DNA from: Humulus lupulus
Taxonomy: Eukaryota > Streptophyta > Magnoliopsida > Rosales > Cannabaceae
DNA: 64,000 nt
Assembly (NCBI RefSeq): GCF_963169125.1
Contig: NC_084793.1
Location: forward strand, 95,995,071 to 96,059,070
Reading direction: 5' to 3'
Below are positions 12,701-23,874 of this stretch, piece by piece (position 1 is the first letter of the stretch; every line of letters begins with the position of its first letter). Made by a program: the position numbers and the translations under genes. The notes beneath the pieces are model-generated. The model made no database searches. It had not been told where the DNA came from and saw only the letters and a program-made list of their open reading frames with translations.

Positions 12701-15700
12701 AAATTGATTAATTGATGTTTTTCTTAAAAAACATGAGATATCAATAAAGAATTAACGTGAACTAAGATTTTCAAAATCAATATCCTGGAAATTAGCAGGT
12801 CCTAAACTTAGAAGTTGATTCAAATTGATTAATCGATGTTTTTCTTAAAAAGCACGAGATATCAATAAAGAATTAACGCGAACTAAGTTTCTCAAAATCA
12901 ATGTCCTGGATGCAACCAGGTCCTAAACTTAGAAGTTGATTCAAATTGATTAATCGATGTTTTTCTTAAAAGCACGAGATATCAATAAAGAATTAACGCG
13001 AACTAAGTTTCTCAAAATCAGTGTCCTGGATGCAACCAGGTCCTAAACTTAGAAGTTGATTCAAATTGATTAATCGATGTCTTTCTTAAAAAGCACGAGA
13101 TATCAATAAAGAATTAACGCGAACTAAGTTTTTCAAAATCAATATCCTGGAAATAACCAGGTCCTAAACTTAGAAGTTGATTCAAATTGATTAATTGATG
13201 TTTTTCTTAAAAAGCACGAGATATCAATAAAGAATTAAAGCGAACTAAGTTTTTCAAAATCAATATCCTGGAAATAACTAGGTCCTAAACTTAGAAGTTC
13301 ATTTAAAATGATCAGTCGATGTCTTTCTTAAAAAACACGAGATATCAATAAAGAATTAACGTGAACTAAGTTTTTCAAAATCAATATCCTGGAAATAACC
13401 AGGTCCTAAACTTAGAAGTTTATTCAAATTGATTAATCCATGTTTTTCTTAAAAGCACGAGATATCAATAAAGAATTAATGCGAACTAAGTTTTTCAAAA
13501 TCAATATCCTGGAAATAACCAGGTCCTAAACTTAGAAGTTGATTCAAATTGATTAATCGATGTTTTTCTTAAATAGCACGAGATATCAATAAAGAATTAA
13601 CGCGAACTAAGTTTTTCAAAATCAATATCCTGGAAATAACTAGGTCCTAAACTTAGAAGTTCATTTAAAATGATCAGTCGATGTCTTTCTTAAAAAACAC
13701 GAGATATCAATAAAGAATTAACGTGAACTAAGTTTTTCAAAATCAATGTCCTGGATGCAACCAGGTCCTAAACTTAGAAGTTGATTCAAATTGATTAATC
13801 GATGTTTTTCTTAAAAGCACGTGATATCAATAAAGAATTAACGCGAACTAAGTTTCTCAAAATCAGTGCCCTGGATGCAACCAGGTCCTAAACTTGGAAG
13901 TTGATTCAAATTGATTAATCGATGTTTTTCTTAAAAGCACGAGATATCAATATAGAATTAACGCGAACTAAGTTTTTCAAAATCAATATCCTGGAAATAA
14001 CCAGGTCCTAAACTTAGAAGTTGATTCAAATTGATTAATCGATGTTTTTATTAAAAGCACGAGATATCAATAAAGAATTAACGCGAACTAAGTTTTTCAA
14101 AATCAATATCCTGGAAATAACTAGGTACTAAACTTAGAAGTTGATTCAAATTGATTAATTGATGTTTTTCTTAAAAAACATGAGATATCAATAAAGAATT
14201 AACGTGAACAAAACTTTTCAAAATCAGTGTCCTGGAAATAACCAGGTCCTAAACTTAGAAGTTGATTCAAATTGATTAATTGATGTTTTTCTTAAAAAAC
14301 ATGAGATATCAATAAAGAATTAACGTGAACTAAGATTTTCAAAATCAATATCCTGGAAATTAGCAGGTCCTAAACTTAGAAGTTGATTCAAATTAATTAA
14401 TCGATGTTTTTCTTAAAAGCAAGAGATATCAATAAAGAATTAACGCGAACTAAGTTTTTCAAAATCAATATCCTGGAAATAACCAGGTACTAAACTTAGA
14501 AGTTGATTCAAATTGATTAATTGATGTTTTTCTTAAAAAACATGAGATATCAATAAAGAATTAACGTGAACAAAGCTTTTCAAAATCAGTATCCTGGAAA
14601 TAACCAGGTCCTAAACTTAGAAGTTGATTCAAATTGATTAATTGATGTTTTTCTTAAAAAACATGAGATATCAATAAAGAATTAACATGAACTAAGATTT
14701 TCAAAATCAATATCCTGGAAATTAGCAGGTCCTAAACTTAGAAGTTGATTCAAATTAATTAATCGACGTTTTTCTTAAAAAGCACGAGATATCAATAAAG
14801 AATTAACGCGAACTAAGTTTCTCAAAATCAATGTCCTGGATGCAACCAGGTCCTAAACTTAGAAGTTGATTCAAATTAATTAATAGATGTTTTTCTTAAA
14901 AGCAAGAGATATCAATAAAGAATTAACGCGAACTAAGTTTTTCAAAATCAATATCCTGGAAATAACCAGGTCCTAAACTTAGAAGTTGATTCAAATTGAT
15001 TAATTGATGTTTTTCTTAAAAAACATGAGATATCAATAAAGAATTAACGTGAACTAAGATTTTCAAAATCAATATCCTGGAAATTAGCAGGTCCTAAACT
15101 TAGAAGTTGATTCAAATTGATTAATCGATGTTTTTCTTAAAAAGCACGAGATATCAATAAAGAATTAACGCGAACTAAGTTTCTCAAAATCAATGTCCTG
15201 GATGCAACCAGGTCCTAAACTTAGAAGTTGATTCAAATTGATTAATCGATGTTTTTCTTAAAAGCACGAGATATCAATAAAGAATTAACGCGAACTAAGT
15301 TTCTCAAAATCAGTGTCCTGGATGCAACCAGGTCCTAAACTTAGAAGTTGATTCAAATTGATTAATCGATGTTTTTCTTAAAAGCACGAGATATCAATAT
15401 AGAATTAACGCGAACTAAGTTTTTCAAAATCAATATCCTGGAAATAACCAGGTCCTAAACTTAGAAGTTGATTCAAATTGATTAATCAATGTTTTTATTA
15501 AAAGCACGAGATATCAATAAAGAATTAACGCGAACTAAGTTTTTCAAAATCAATATCCTGGAAATAACTAGGTACTAAACTTAGAAGTTGATTCAAATTG
15601 ATTAATTGATGTTTTTCTTAAAAAACATGAGATATCAATAAAGAATTAACGTGAACAAAACTTTTCAAAATCAGTGTCCTGGAAATAACCAGGTCCTAAA

Positions 15701-18700
15701 CTTAGAAGTTGATTCAAATTGATTAATTGATGTTTTTCTTAAAAAACATGAGATATCAATAAAGAATTAACGTGAACTAAGATTTTCAAAATCAATATCC
15801 TGGAAATTAGCAGGTCCTAAACTTAGAAGTTGATTCAAATTAATTAATCGATGTTTTTCTTAAAAGCAAGAGATATCAATAAAGAATTAACGCGAACTAA
15901 GTTTTTCAAAATCAATATCCTGGAAATAACCAGGTACTAAACTTAGAAGTTGATTCAAATTGATTAATTGATGTTTTTCTTAAAAAACATGAGATATCAA
16001 TAAAGAATTAACGTGAACAAAGCTTTTCAAAATCAGTATCCTGGAAATAACCAGGTCCTAAACTTAGAAGTTGATTCAAATTGATTAATTGATGTTTTTC
16101 TTAAAAAACATGAGATATCAATAAAGAATTAACATGAACTAAGATTTTCAAAATCAATATCCTGGAAATTAGCAGGTCCTAAACTTAGAAGTTGATTCAA
16201 ATTAATTAATCGACGTTTTTCTTAAAAAGCACGAGATATCAATAAAGAATTAACGCGAACTAAGTTTCTCAAAATCAATGTCCTGGATGCAACCAGGTCC
16301 TAAACTTAGAAGTTGATTCAAATTAATTAATAGATGTTTTTCTTAAAAGCAAGAGATATCAATAAAGAATTAACGCGAACTAAGTTTTTCAAAATCAATA
16401 TCCTGGAAATAACCAGGTCCTAAACTTAGAAGTTGATTCAAATTGATTAATTGATGTTTTTCTTAAAAAACATGAGATATCAATAAAGAATTAACGTGAA
16501 CTAAGATTTTCAAAATCAATATCCTGGAAATTAGCAGGTCCTAAACTTAGAAGTTGATTCAAATTGATTAATCGATGTTTTTCTTAAAAAGCACGAGATA
16601 TCAATAAAGAATTAACGCGAACTAAGTTTCTCAAAATCAATGTCCTGGATGCAACCAGGTCCTAAACTTAGAAGTTGATTCAAATTGATTAATCGATGTT
16701 TTTCTTAAAAGCACGAGATATCAATAAAGAATTAACGCGAACTAAGTTTCTCAAAATCAGTGTCCTGGATGCAACCAGGTCCTAAACTTAGAAGTTGATT
16801 CAAATTGATTAATCGATGTCTTTCTTAAAAAGCACGAGATATCAATAAAGAATTAACGCGAACTAAGTTTTTCAAAATCAATATCCTGGAAATAACCAGG
16901 TCCTAAACTTAGAAGTTGATTCAAATTGATTAATTGATGTTTTTCTTAAAAAGCACGAGATATCAATAAAGAATTAAAGCGAACTAAGTTTTTCAAAATC
17001 AATATCCTGGAAATAACTAGGTCCTAAACTTAGAAGTTCATTTAAAATGATCAGTCGATGTCTTTCTTAAAAAACACGAGATATCAATAAAGAATTAACG
17101 TGAACTAAGTTTTTCAAAATCAATATCCTGGAAATAACCAGGTCCTAAACTTAGAAGTTTATTCAAATTGATTAATCCATGTTTTTCTTAAAAGCACGAG
17201 ATATCAATAAAGAATTAATGCGAACTAAGTTTTTCAAAATCAATATCCTGGAAATAACCAGGTCCTAAACTTAGAAGTTGATTCAAATTGATTAATCGAT
17301 GTTTTTCTTAAATAGCACGAGATATCAATAAAGAATTAACGCGAACTAAGTTTTTCAAAATCAATATCCTGGAAATAACTAGGTCCTAAACTTAGAAGTT
17401 CATTTAAAATGATCAGTCGATGTCTTTCTTAAAAAACACGAGATATCAATAAAGAATTAACGTGAACTAAGTTTTTCAAAATCAATGTCCTGGATGCAAC
17501 CAGGTCCTAAACTTAGAAGTTGATTCAAATTGATTAATCGATGTTTTTCTTAAAAGCACGTGATATCAATAAAGAATTAACGCGAACTAAGTTTCTCAAA
17601 ATCAGTGCCCTGGATGCAACCAGGTCCTAAACTTAGAAGTTGATTCAAATTGATTAATCGATGTTTTTCTTAAAAGCACGAGATATCAATATAGAATTAA
17701 CGCGAACTAAGTTTTTCAAAATCAATATCCTGGAAATAACCAGGTCCTAAACTTAGAAGTTGATTCAAATTGATTAATCGATGTTTTTATTAAAAGCACG
17801 AGATATCAATAAAGAATTAACGCGAACTAAGTTTTTCAAAATCAATATCCTGGAAATAACTAGGTACTAAACTTAGAAGTTGATTCAAATTGATTAATTG
17901 ATGTTTTTCTTAAAAAACATGAGATATCAATAAAGAATTAACGTGAACAAAACTTTTCAAAATCAGTGTCCTGGAAATAACCAGGTCCTAAACTTAGAAG
18001 TTGATTCAAATTGATTAATTGATGTTTTTCTTAAAAAACATGAGATATCAATAAAGAATTAACGTGAACTAAGATTTTCAAAATCAATATCCTGGAAATT
18101 AGCAGGTCCTAAACTTAGAAGTTGATTCAAATTAATTAATCGATGTTTTTCTTAAAAGCAAGAGATATCAATAAAGAATTAACGCGAACTAAGTTTTTCA
18201 AAATCAATATCCTGGAAATAACCAGGTACTAAACTTAGAAGTTGATTCAAATTGATTAATTGATGTTTTTCTTAAAAAACATGAGATATCAATAAAGAAT
18301 TAACGTGAACAAAGCTTTTCAAAATCAGTATCCTGGAAATAACCAGGTCCTAAACTTAGAAGTTGATTCAAATTGATTAATTGATGTTTTTCTTAAAAAA
18401 CATGAGATATCAATAAAGAATTAACATGAACTAAGATTTTCAAAATCAATATCCTGGAAATTAGCAGGTCCTAAACTTAGAAGTTGATTCAAATTAATTA
18501 ATCGACGTTTTTCTTAAAAAGCACGAGATATCAATAAAGAATTAACGCGAACTAAGTTTCTCAAAATCAATGTCCTGGATGCAACCAGGTCCTAAACTTA
18601 GAAGTTGATTCAAATTAATTAATAGATGTTTTTCTTAAAAGCAAGAGATATCAATAAAGAATTAACGCGAACTAAGTTTTTCAAAATCAATATCCTGGAA

Positions 18701-21120
18701 ATAACCAGGTCCTAAACTTAGAAGTTGATTCAAATTGATTAATTGATGTTTTTCTTAAAAAACATGAGATATCAATAAAGAATTAACGTGAACTAAGATT
18801 TTCAAAATCAATATCCTGGAAATTAGCAGGTCCTAAACTTAGAAGTTGATTCAAATTGATTAATCGATGTTTTTCTTAAAAAGCACGAGATATCAATAAA
18901 GAATTAACGCGAACTAAGTTTCTCAAAATCAATGTCCTGGATGCAACCAGGTCCTAAACTTAGAAGTTGATTCAAATTGATTAATCGATGTTTTTCTTAA
19001 AAGCACGAGATATCAATAAAGAATTAACGCGAACTAAGTTTCTCAAAATCAGTGTCCTGGATGCAACCAGGTCCTAAACTTAGAAGTTGATTCAAATTGA
19101 TTAATCGATGTCTTTCTTAAAAAGCACGAGATATCAATAAAGAATTAACGCGAACTAAGTTTTTCAAAATCAATATCCTGGAAATAACCAGGTCCTAAAC
19201 TTAGAAGTTGATTCAAATTGATTAATTGATGTTTTTCTTAAAAAGCACGAGATATCAATAAAGAATTAAAGCGAACTAAGTTTTTCAAAATCAATATCCT
19301 GGAAATAACTAGGTCCTAAACTTAGAAGTTCATTTAAAATGATCAGTCGATGTCTTTCTTAAAAAACACGAGATATCAATAAAGAATTAACGTGAACTAA
19401 GTTTTTCAAAATCAATATCCTGGAAATAACCAGGTCCTAAACTTAGAAGTTTATTCAAATTGATTAATCCATGTTTTTCTTAAAAGCACGAGATATCAAT
19501 AAAGAATTAATGCGAACTAAGTTTTTCAAAATCAATATCCTGGAAATAACCAGGTCCTAAACTTAGAAGTTGATTCAAATTGATTAATCGATGTTTTTCT
19601 TAAATAGCACGAGATATCAATAAAGAATTAACGCGAACTAAGTTTTTCAAAATCAATATCCTGGAAATAACTAGGTCCTAAACTTAGAAGTTCATTTAAA
19701 ATGATCAGTCGATGTCTTTCTTAAAAAACACGAGATATCAATAAAGAATTAACGTGAACTAAGTTTTTCAAAATCAATGTCCTGGATGCAACCAGGTCCT
19801 AAACTTAGAAGTTGATTCAAATTGATTAATCGATGTTTTTCTTAAAAGCACGTGATATCAATAAAGAATTAACGCGAACTAAGTTTCTCAAAATCAGTGC
19901 CCTGGATGCAACCAGGTCCTAAACTTAGAAGTTGATTCAAATTGATTAATCGATGTTTTTCTTAAAAGCACGAGATATCAATATAGAATTAACGCGAACT
20001 AAGTTTTTCAAAATCAATATCCTGGAAATAACCAGGTCCTAAACTTAGAAGTTGATTCAAATTGATTAATCGATGTTTTTATTAAAAGCACGAGATATCA
20101 ATAAAGAATTAACGCGAACTAAGTTTTTCAAAATCAATATCCTGGAAATAACTAGGTACTAAACTTAGAAGTTGATTCAAATTGATTAATTGATGTTTTT
20201 CTTAAAAAACATGAGATATCAATAAAGAATTAACGTGAACAAAACTTTTCAAAATCAGTATCCTGGAAATAACCAGGTCCTAAACTTAGAAGTTGATTCA
20301 AATTGATTAATTGATGTTTTTCTTAAAAAACATGAGATATCAATAAAGAATTAACGTGAACTAAGATTTTCAAAATCAATATCCTGGAAATTAGCAGGTC
20401 CTAAACTTAGAAGTTGATTCAAATTAATTAATCGATGTTTTTCTTAAAAGCAAGAGATATCAATAAAGAATTAACGCGAACTAAGTTTTTCAAAATCAAT
20501 ATCCTGGAAATAACCAGGTACTAAACTTAGAAGTTGATTCAAATTGATTAATTGATGTTTTTCTTAAAAAACATGAGATATCAATAAAGAATTAACGTGA
20601 ACAAAGCTTTTCAAAATCAGTATCCTGGAAATAACCAGGTCCTAAACTTAGAAGTTGATTCAAATTGATTAATTGATGTTTTTCTTAAAAAACATGAGAT
20701 ATCAATAAAGAATTAACATGAACTAAGATTTTCAAAATCAATATCCTGGAAATTAGCAGGTCCTAAACTTAGAAGTTGATTCAAATTAATTAATCGACGT
20801 TTTTCTTAAAAAGCACGAGATATCAATAAAGAATTAACGCGAACTAAGTTTCTCAAAATCAATGTCCTGGATGCAACCAGGTCCTAAACTTAGAAGTTGA
20901 TTCAAATTAATTAATAGATGTTTTTCTTAAAAGCAAGAGATATCAATAAAGAATTAACGCGAACTAAGTTTTTCAAAATCAATATCCTGGAAATAACCAG
21001 GTCCTAAACTTAGAAGTTGATTCAAATTGATTAATTGATGTTTTTCTTAAAAAACATGAGATATCAATAAAGAATTAACGTGAACTAAGATTTTCAAAAT
21101 CAATATCCTGGAAATTAGCA
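9060..21120 (+). repeat. Higher-order repeat, 31 monomers (3739 bp) made of 12 + 19 monomer modules
   Basis: A unique variant in which TTTTTCTT becomes TTTTTATT occurs at 10311, 11758, 14050, 15497, 17789 and 20081. The spacings are 1447, 2292, 1447, 2292 and 2292 bp, which is 12, 19, 12, 19 and 19 monomers. The paired TTCATTTAAAATGATCAG monomers, 362 bp apart, recur at about 9558/9920, 13298/13660, 17037/17399 and 19329/19691, giving spacings of 3740, 3739 and 2292 bp. The full unit is therefore 3739 bp, and the last 12-monomer module is missing. Copies look almost identical by eye, which indicates recent amplification. Confidence 0.85.
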
Positions 21121-21796
21121 GGTCCTAAACTTTGAAGTTGATTCAAATTAATTAATCGATGTTTTTCTTAAAAAGCACGAGATATCAATAAAGAATTAAC
21201 GCGAACTAAGTTTCTCAAAATCAATGTCCTGGATGCAACCAGGTCCTAAACTTAGAAGTTGATTCAAATTGATTAATCGATGTTTTTCTTAAAAAGCACG
21301 AGATATCAATAAAGAATTAATGCGAACTAAGTTTTTCAAAATCAATGTCCTGGATGCAACCAGGTCCTAAATTTAGAAGTTGATTGAAATTGATTAATCG
21401 ATGTTTTTCTTAAAAAGCCCGAGATATCAATAAAGAATTAACGCGAACTAAGTTTCTCAAAATCAATGTCCTGGATGCAACCAGGTCCTAAACTTAGAAG
21501 TTGATTAAAATTGATTAATCGATGTTTTTCTTAAAAGCACGAGATATCAATAAAGAATTAACGCGAACTAAGTTTTTCAAAATCAATATCCTGGAAATAA
21601 CTAGGTCCTAAACTTAGAAGTTGATTTAAAATGATCAGTCGATGTCTTTCTTAAATAACACGAGATATCAATAAAGAATTAACGTGAACTAAGTTTTTCA
21701 AAATCAATATCCTGGAAATGACCAGGTCCTAAACTTAGAAGTTTATTCAAATTGATTAATCCATGTTTTTCTTAAAAAGCACGAGATATCAATAAA

Positions 21797-21801
21797 GAAT
21801 T
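21797..21801 (+). repeat. Target-site duplication GAATT, left of Tekay element
   Basis: The five bases GAATT directly before the 5' LTR are repeated directly after the 3' LTR. They come from the satellite segment AAAGAATTAATGAC, which is intact in other monomers. Confidence 0.93.
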
Positions 21802-22230
21802 TGTAGAGTCCAAGAACTTTACTTAGCTAATTATTTAGTAGTATTATAGTATGTTTAGTGTTATCATTGTTACTTTGGATTTTTGGTTCAGACCGGGAGT
21901 TATTTGGACACTCATAGTAGTACTTATAGATTTTCTAAGTTTAACCTATAGTTTAAGAATATTAAGTATAACCTAAGGTTTGATTAATGTGTCTGATATT
22001 AAGGAATATATTATTATATTATAAGGTTTAGACATCAACCAATAGGATTTTAAGCACATGTTTTGAATGGTAATTAAGGATTTAGTATTTTTGAGGATTA
22101 AATTAAATAAGGGTAAAAGTTTGAATGTATAGGGTCAGTCAGCAGCTTTGAGCACGTTGAGGGCTTAGTCAAGGCTGTTTACTCCATTCAAACTCAGCTA
22201 AAAATGTGTAAATTCGTGTTTAAATATTCA

Positions 22231-22366
22231 GCGTATGTCGATATATCGCAGCTATAGGGGGCGATATGTCGCAGCACGTAGATACGGAAAACACGAATCG
22301 ATGCACGGTCGCCTCGGGAACAAAGGTCCAGGCGATATATCGCCTATAGGGGGCGATATATCGCCT
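22231..22366. promoter_or_regulatory. Palindrome cluster in U3 of the 5' LTR
   Basis: The perfect 14 bp palindrome GGCGATATATCGCC occurs twice, at 22331-22344 and 22352-22365, separated by TATAGGG. A degenerate pair with the same layout (GTCGATATATCGCAGC, CTATAGGGGG, CGATATGTCGCAG) lies just upstream at about 22237-22275. The cluster sits 180-310 bp before the TATA box. Dyads in this position could bind dimeric transcription factors. That function is inferred from position only. Confidence 0.6.
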
Positions 22367-22547
22367 CCACCAGCATGAATTCAAATACATTTGAATTCTT
22401 TTCCCTTCAGCCATTCAAACTCCTTCAACAGTCCAGCATCTTCTGAACGAGTCTTCAGCCTCTGCTGAACGATTATTCAAATGATTTTCACCTAAAAAGC
22501 CATTATTTTTATTCAAGTAAAATCAAGATATTTTCATTCCCAAACTC

Positions 22548-22555
22548 TATAAATA
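22548..22555 (+). promoter_or_regulatory. TATA box of 5' LTR promoter
   Basis: TATAAATA in the context CTCTATAAATAGGACC is a strong plant TATA element. It is the expected start signal for genomic RNA, with transcription probably beginning about 30 bp downstream near 22580. It marks the U3/R boundary. Confidence 0.8.
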
Positions 22556-22750
22556 GGACCTAGTACCCAGCCATTATTCACCATTTGCTCTAAGTTCAGA
22601 GGCTGCTAGTGTTAAGTGAGTGAGAGAGTGTAAACACTTGGTTTGGGGAAAAACTATAAGCTTAAACATCATAAGCTTATCAAACACTTGGGAAGTAAGT
22701 GAGTGCTATAGTATTTCGGTGGATGTTAGATTGATCTTGCAATCTTTGAG

Positions 22751-23375
22751 GTAAACCCAAAACTCTAGTCCTTTCTGTATTCTATGTTATTTCTTTTCTC
22801 AAAACCTTCTACTCAGTCCCCTAACCTTATTCTTATTTTTGGTTAGGGAATCCAAGTTCTTAAGCACTTAAGTGGTGGTAAGCATATTTTCGTTTAATGG
22901 TTTAGTCTTCCTATTCTCTTTCATTTCATCTCCTTTCTTTAGACTCACCCTTGTTCATTGTGGTTTTAGGAGTGTTCCAAAAGTCCTAACTCAGTCCATT
23001 TTATCCCGGTAACTTTGGTAAGGAAAATAGGCTAGAATTAATATGTTATGTGCTTATGTTATCTATATGTTTATGTCATTAAAAGTGTTATGATATGTAT
23101 ATGTGTATGTAGGCTTGGGCATATGACCCATATGACTAACAAGACCCCAAATGGGTTATGGGCATATGACCTACTTAGCTAGTAGGACCCCATTAATCCC
23201 ATGGGCATATGCTTGTTTAGTCTATGGGACCCCAAGTAATAATGGCCATTATAATAAGTGTATGTTATATGTATTATGTTAAGTCTTTATGTTTTCTTAT
23301 GAAATTGTGTATATGACTATGTGTTAGGTTTTTCCTTGCTGGGCATTAGGCTCACTCCTTTCTGTTTATGTGCAG
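22751..23375 (+). other. Putative intron in the LTR leader
   Basis: A donor-like GAG|GTAAAC lies at 22751, about 200 nt after the TATA box. A strong acceptor, CTCACTCCTTTCTGTTTATGTGCAG read as two joined parts with the AG at 23374-23375, lies near the end of the LTR. Splicing between them would remove most of the leader. The 3.9 kb LTR at 40288-44207 shows a similar arrangement on the other strand. This is prediction from splice-site resemblance only. Confidence 0.35.
23117..23245 (+). repeat. Three 43 bp tandem repeats in the 5' LTR
   Basis: Three imperfect direct copies start with GGGCATATG at 23117, 23160 and 23203. Each also contains a GGACCCC- or AGACCCC-type core about 26 bases in. The same array is present in the 3' LTR at about 30865-30993. 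It probably reflects slippage within the transcribed part of the LTR. Confidence 0.8.
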
Positions 23376-23633
23376 GAAAATAAGCTTAGAGGCGGTAAGA
23401 TTCGTGATGCTTGGGAGGATGTGTATCGATGATGAATGGAGTCAAGGGGCCGAGCGTTATCGATTCGAGGATGTAGTCTCCTTTTATGTTTTTTTATGGT
23501 TTTACATGTATTTTCCGCATTATTGTGTAATGTCTTTTATTTTAAATCTTATTTTGTTTTAAAGACAATGGGATCCCAAAATCCTTCTTAGTATTCTGTT
23601 TCTTTGTAAATAACTCTTATTTTCAAGTTACTC

Positions 23634-23639
23634 AATAAA
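23634..23639 (+). promoter_or_regulatory. AATAAA polyadenylation-type signal, 5' LTR
   Basis: AATAAA lies about 80 bp before the LTR end, where the end of R is expected. The matching copy in the 3' LTR at 31382-31387 would serve the genomic RNA. Confidence 0.5.
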
Positions 23640-23722
23640 TTATGGTATTTTCGTAAAATGTAAGTTTTTATGTATAGTTTCGATAATGGTCCAATTAGTC
23701 TAGATTAGTGGGTAATTACAGT

Positions 23723-23734
23723 TGGTATCAGAGC
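23723..23734 (+). other. Primer binding site for initiator Met-tRNA
   Basis: TGGTATCAGAGC starts 2 nt after the 5' LTR. It is complementary to the 3' end of plant initiator methionine tRNA, the usual minus-strand primer in Ty3/gypsy elements including Tekay. It fixes the end of the 5' LTR and the element orientation. Confidence 0.92.
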
Positions 23735-23749
23735 AAACGGTTCCTTCGC

Positions 23750-23803
23750 ATGAAGTTCTCCTCGATACACATGCTCAAAGCTCCGAATCGGACCGCCAAG
23801 TAA
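23750..23803 (+). other. Short upstream ORF (17 codons) after the primer binding site
   Basis: The first ATG downstream of the primer binding site opens a 17-codon frame that stops at TAA (23801-23803). The stop overlaps a donor-like AA|GTAAGT. If the transcript is unspliced, this frame would be met before ORF1 and gag-pol and could lower their translation. Nothing suggests the peptide itself is functional. Confidence 0.3.
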
Positions 23804-23874
23804 GTGTTTAAGTTACAAGTTACAAGTTACTTTGTCTATGTGTATAGCTAACAACTTTAATGTTTATGTTTCAG
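23800..23874 (+). other. Putative 75 nt intron before ORF1
   Basis: The donor-like CAA|GTAAGT lies at 23800. A branch-point-like CTAAC at 23848-23852 is followed by a T-rich stretch and an acceptor TTTATGTTTCAG ending at 23874. The spacing from branch A to AG is about 23 nt, normal for plants, and 75 nt is near the plant minimum. Splicing would place the ATG at 23881 close to the start of the next exon. The same donor could instead join the acceptor at 24862 and skip ORF1. Prediction only. Confidence 0.35.

Larger units (their letters stand above)
1..21801 (+). repeat. 120-121 bp tandem satellite array, left block
   Basis: This is an uninterrupted head-to-tail array of about 180 AT-rich monomers of 120 or 121 bp. 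Successive CTGG anchors fall at 1, 121, 242, 363 and 484, which sets the period. Each monomer has the order CCTGGAAATAACCAGG (or CCTGGATGCAACCAGG), CCTAAACTTAGAAG, TTGATTCAAATTGATTAATC, GATGTTTTTCTTAAAA, GCACGAGATATCAATA, AAGAATTAACGCGAAC, TAAGTTTTTCAAAATC. Length varies mainly through the A-run after TTTTTCTT. No inverted monomer and no coding sequence was seen. I do not recognise the family by name. The block ends inside a monomer where the Tekay element is inserted. Satellite identity is certain; a centromeric role is inferred. Confidence 0.97.
21802..23720 (+). repeat. 5' LTR of the Tekay element (1919 bp)
   Basis: It begins TGTAGAGTCC and ends ATTACA, with the terminal TG...CA typical of LTRs. 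It carries a TATA box at 22548-22555, so U3 is about 0.75 kb. It also has palindromes in U3, a three-copy 43 bp repeat at 23117-23245 and AATAAA at 23634-23639. Differences from the 3' LTR are seen at 22238, 22620, the ATGTATATG/ATGTATG indel near 23099, the TCTTTATG/CCTTTATG site near 23286, near 23525, near 23651, and two in the last 8 bases. Short ORFs of 64 codons inside it are chance frames. Confidence 0.96.

Noticed and set aside
9060..21120. Assembly artefact as sole cause of the near-identical 3.7 kb units
   Set aside because: Copies carry private differences (for example AACTTGGAAG near 13894) and a missing module, which favours real repeats. An assembly error cannot be fully excluded without reads.
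1..21801. CRISPR-like array of direct repeats
   Set aside because: The repeat unit is 120-121 bp with no unique spacers, and the context is a plant retrotransposon and satellite DNA.
22220..22414. 64-codon ORF on the - strand in the 5' LTR (also at 29970-30164)
   Set aside because: It lies in the U3 palindrome region, antisense to the element, and has no protein-like features.
23368..23562. 64-codon ORF on the + strand in the 5' LTR (also at 31116-31310)
   Set aside because: It is a chance frame in U5 overlapping a splice-acceptor-like site. It is duplicated only because LTRs are duplicated.
23723..23734. Fragment of a tRNA gene
   Set aside because: The 12-base match is the primer binding site next to the LTR; no cloverleaf sequence surrounds it.
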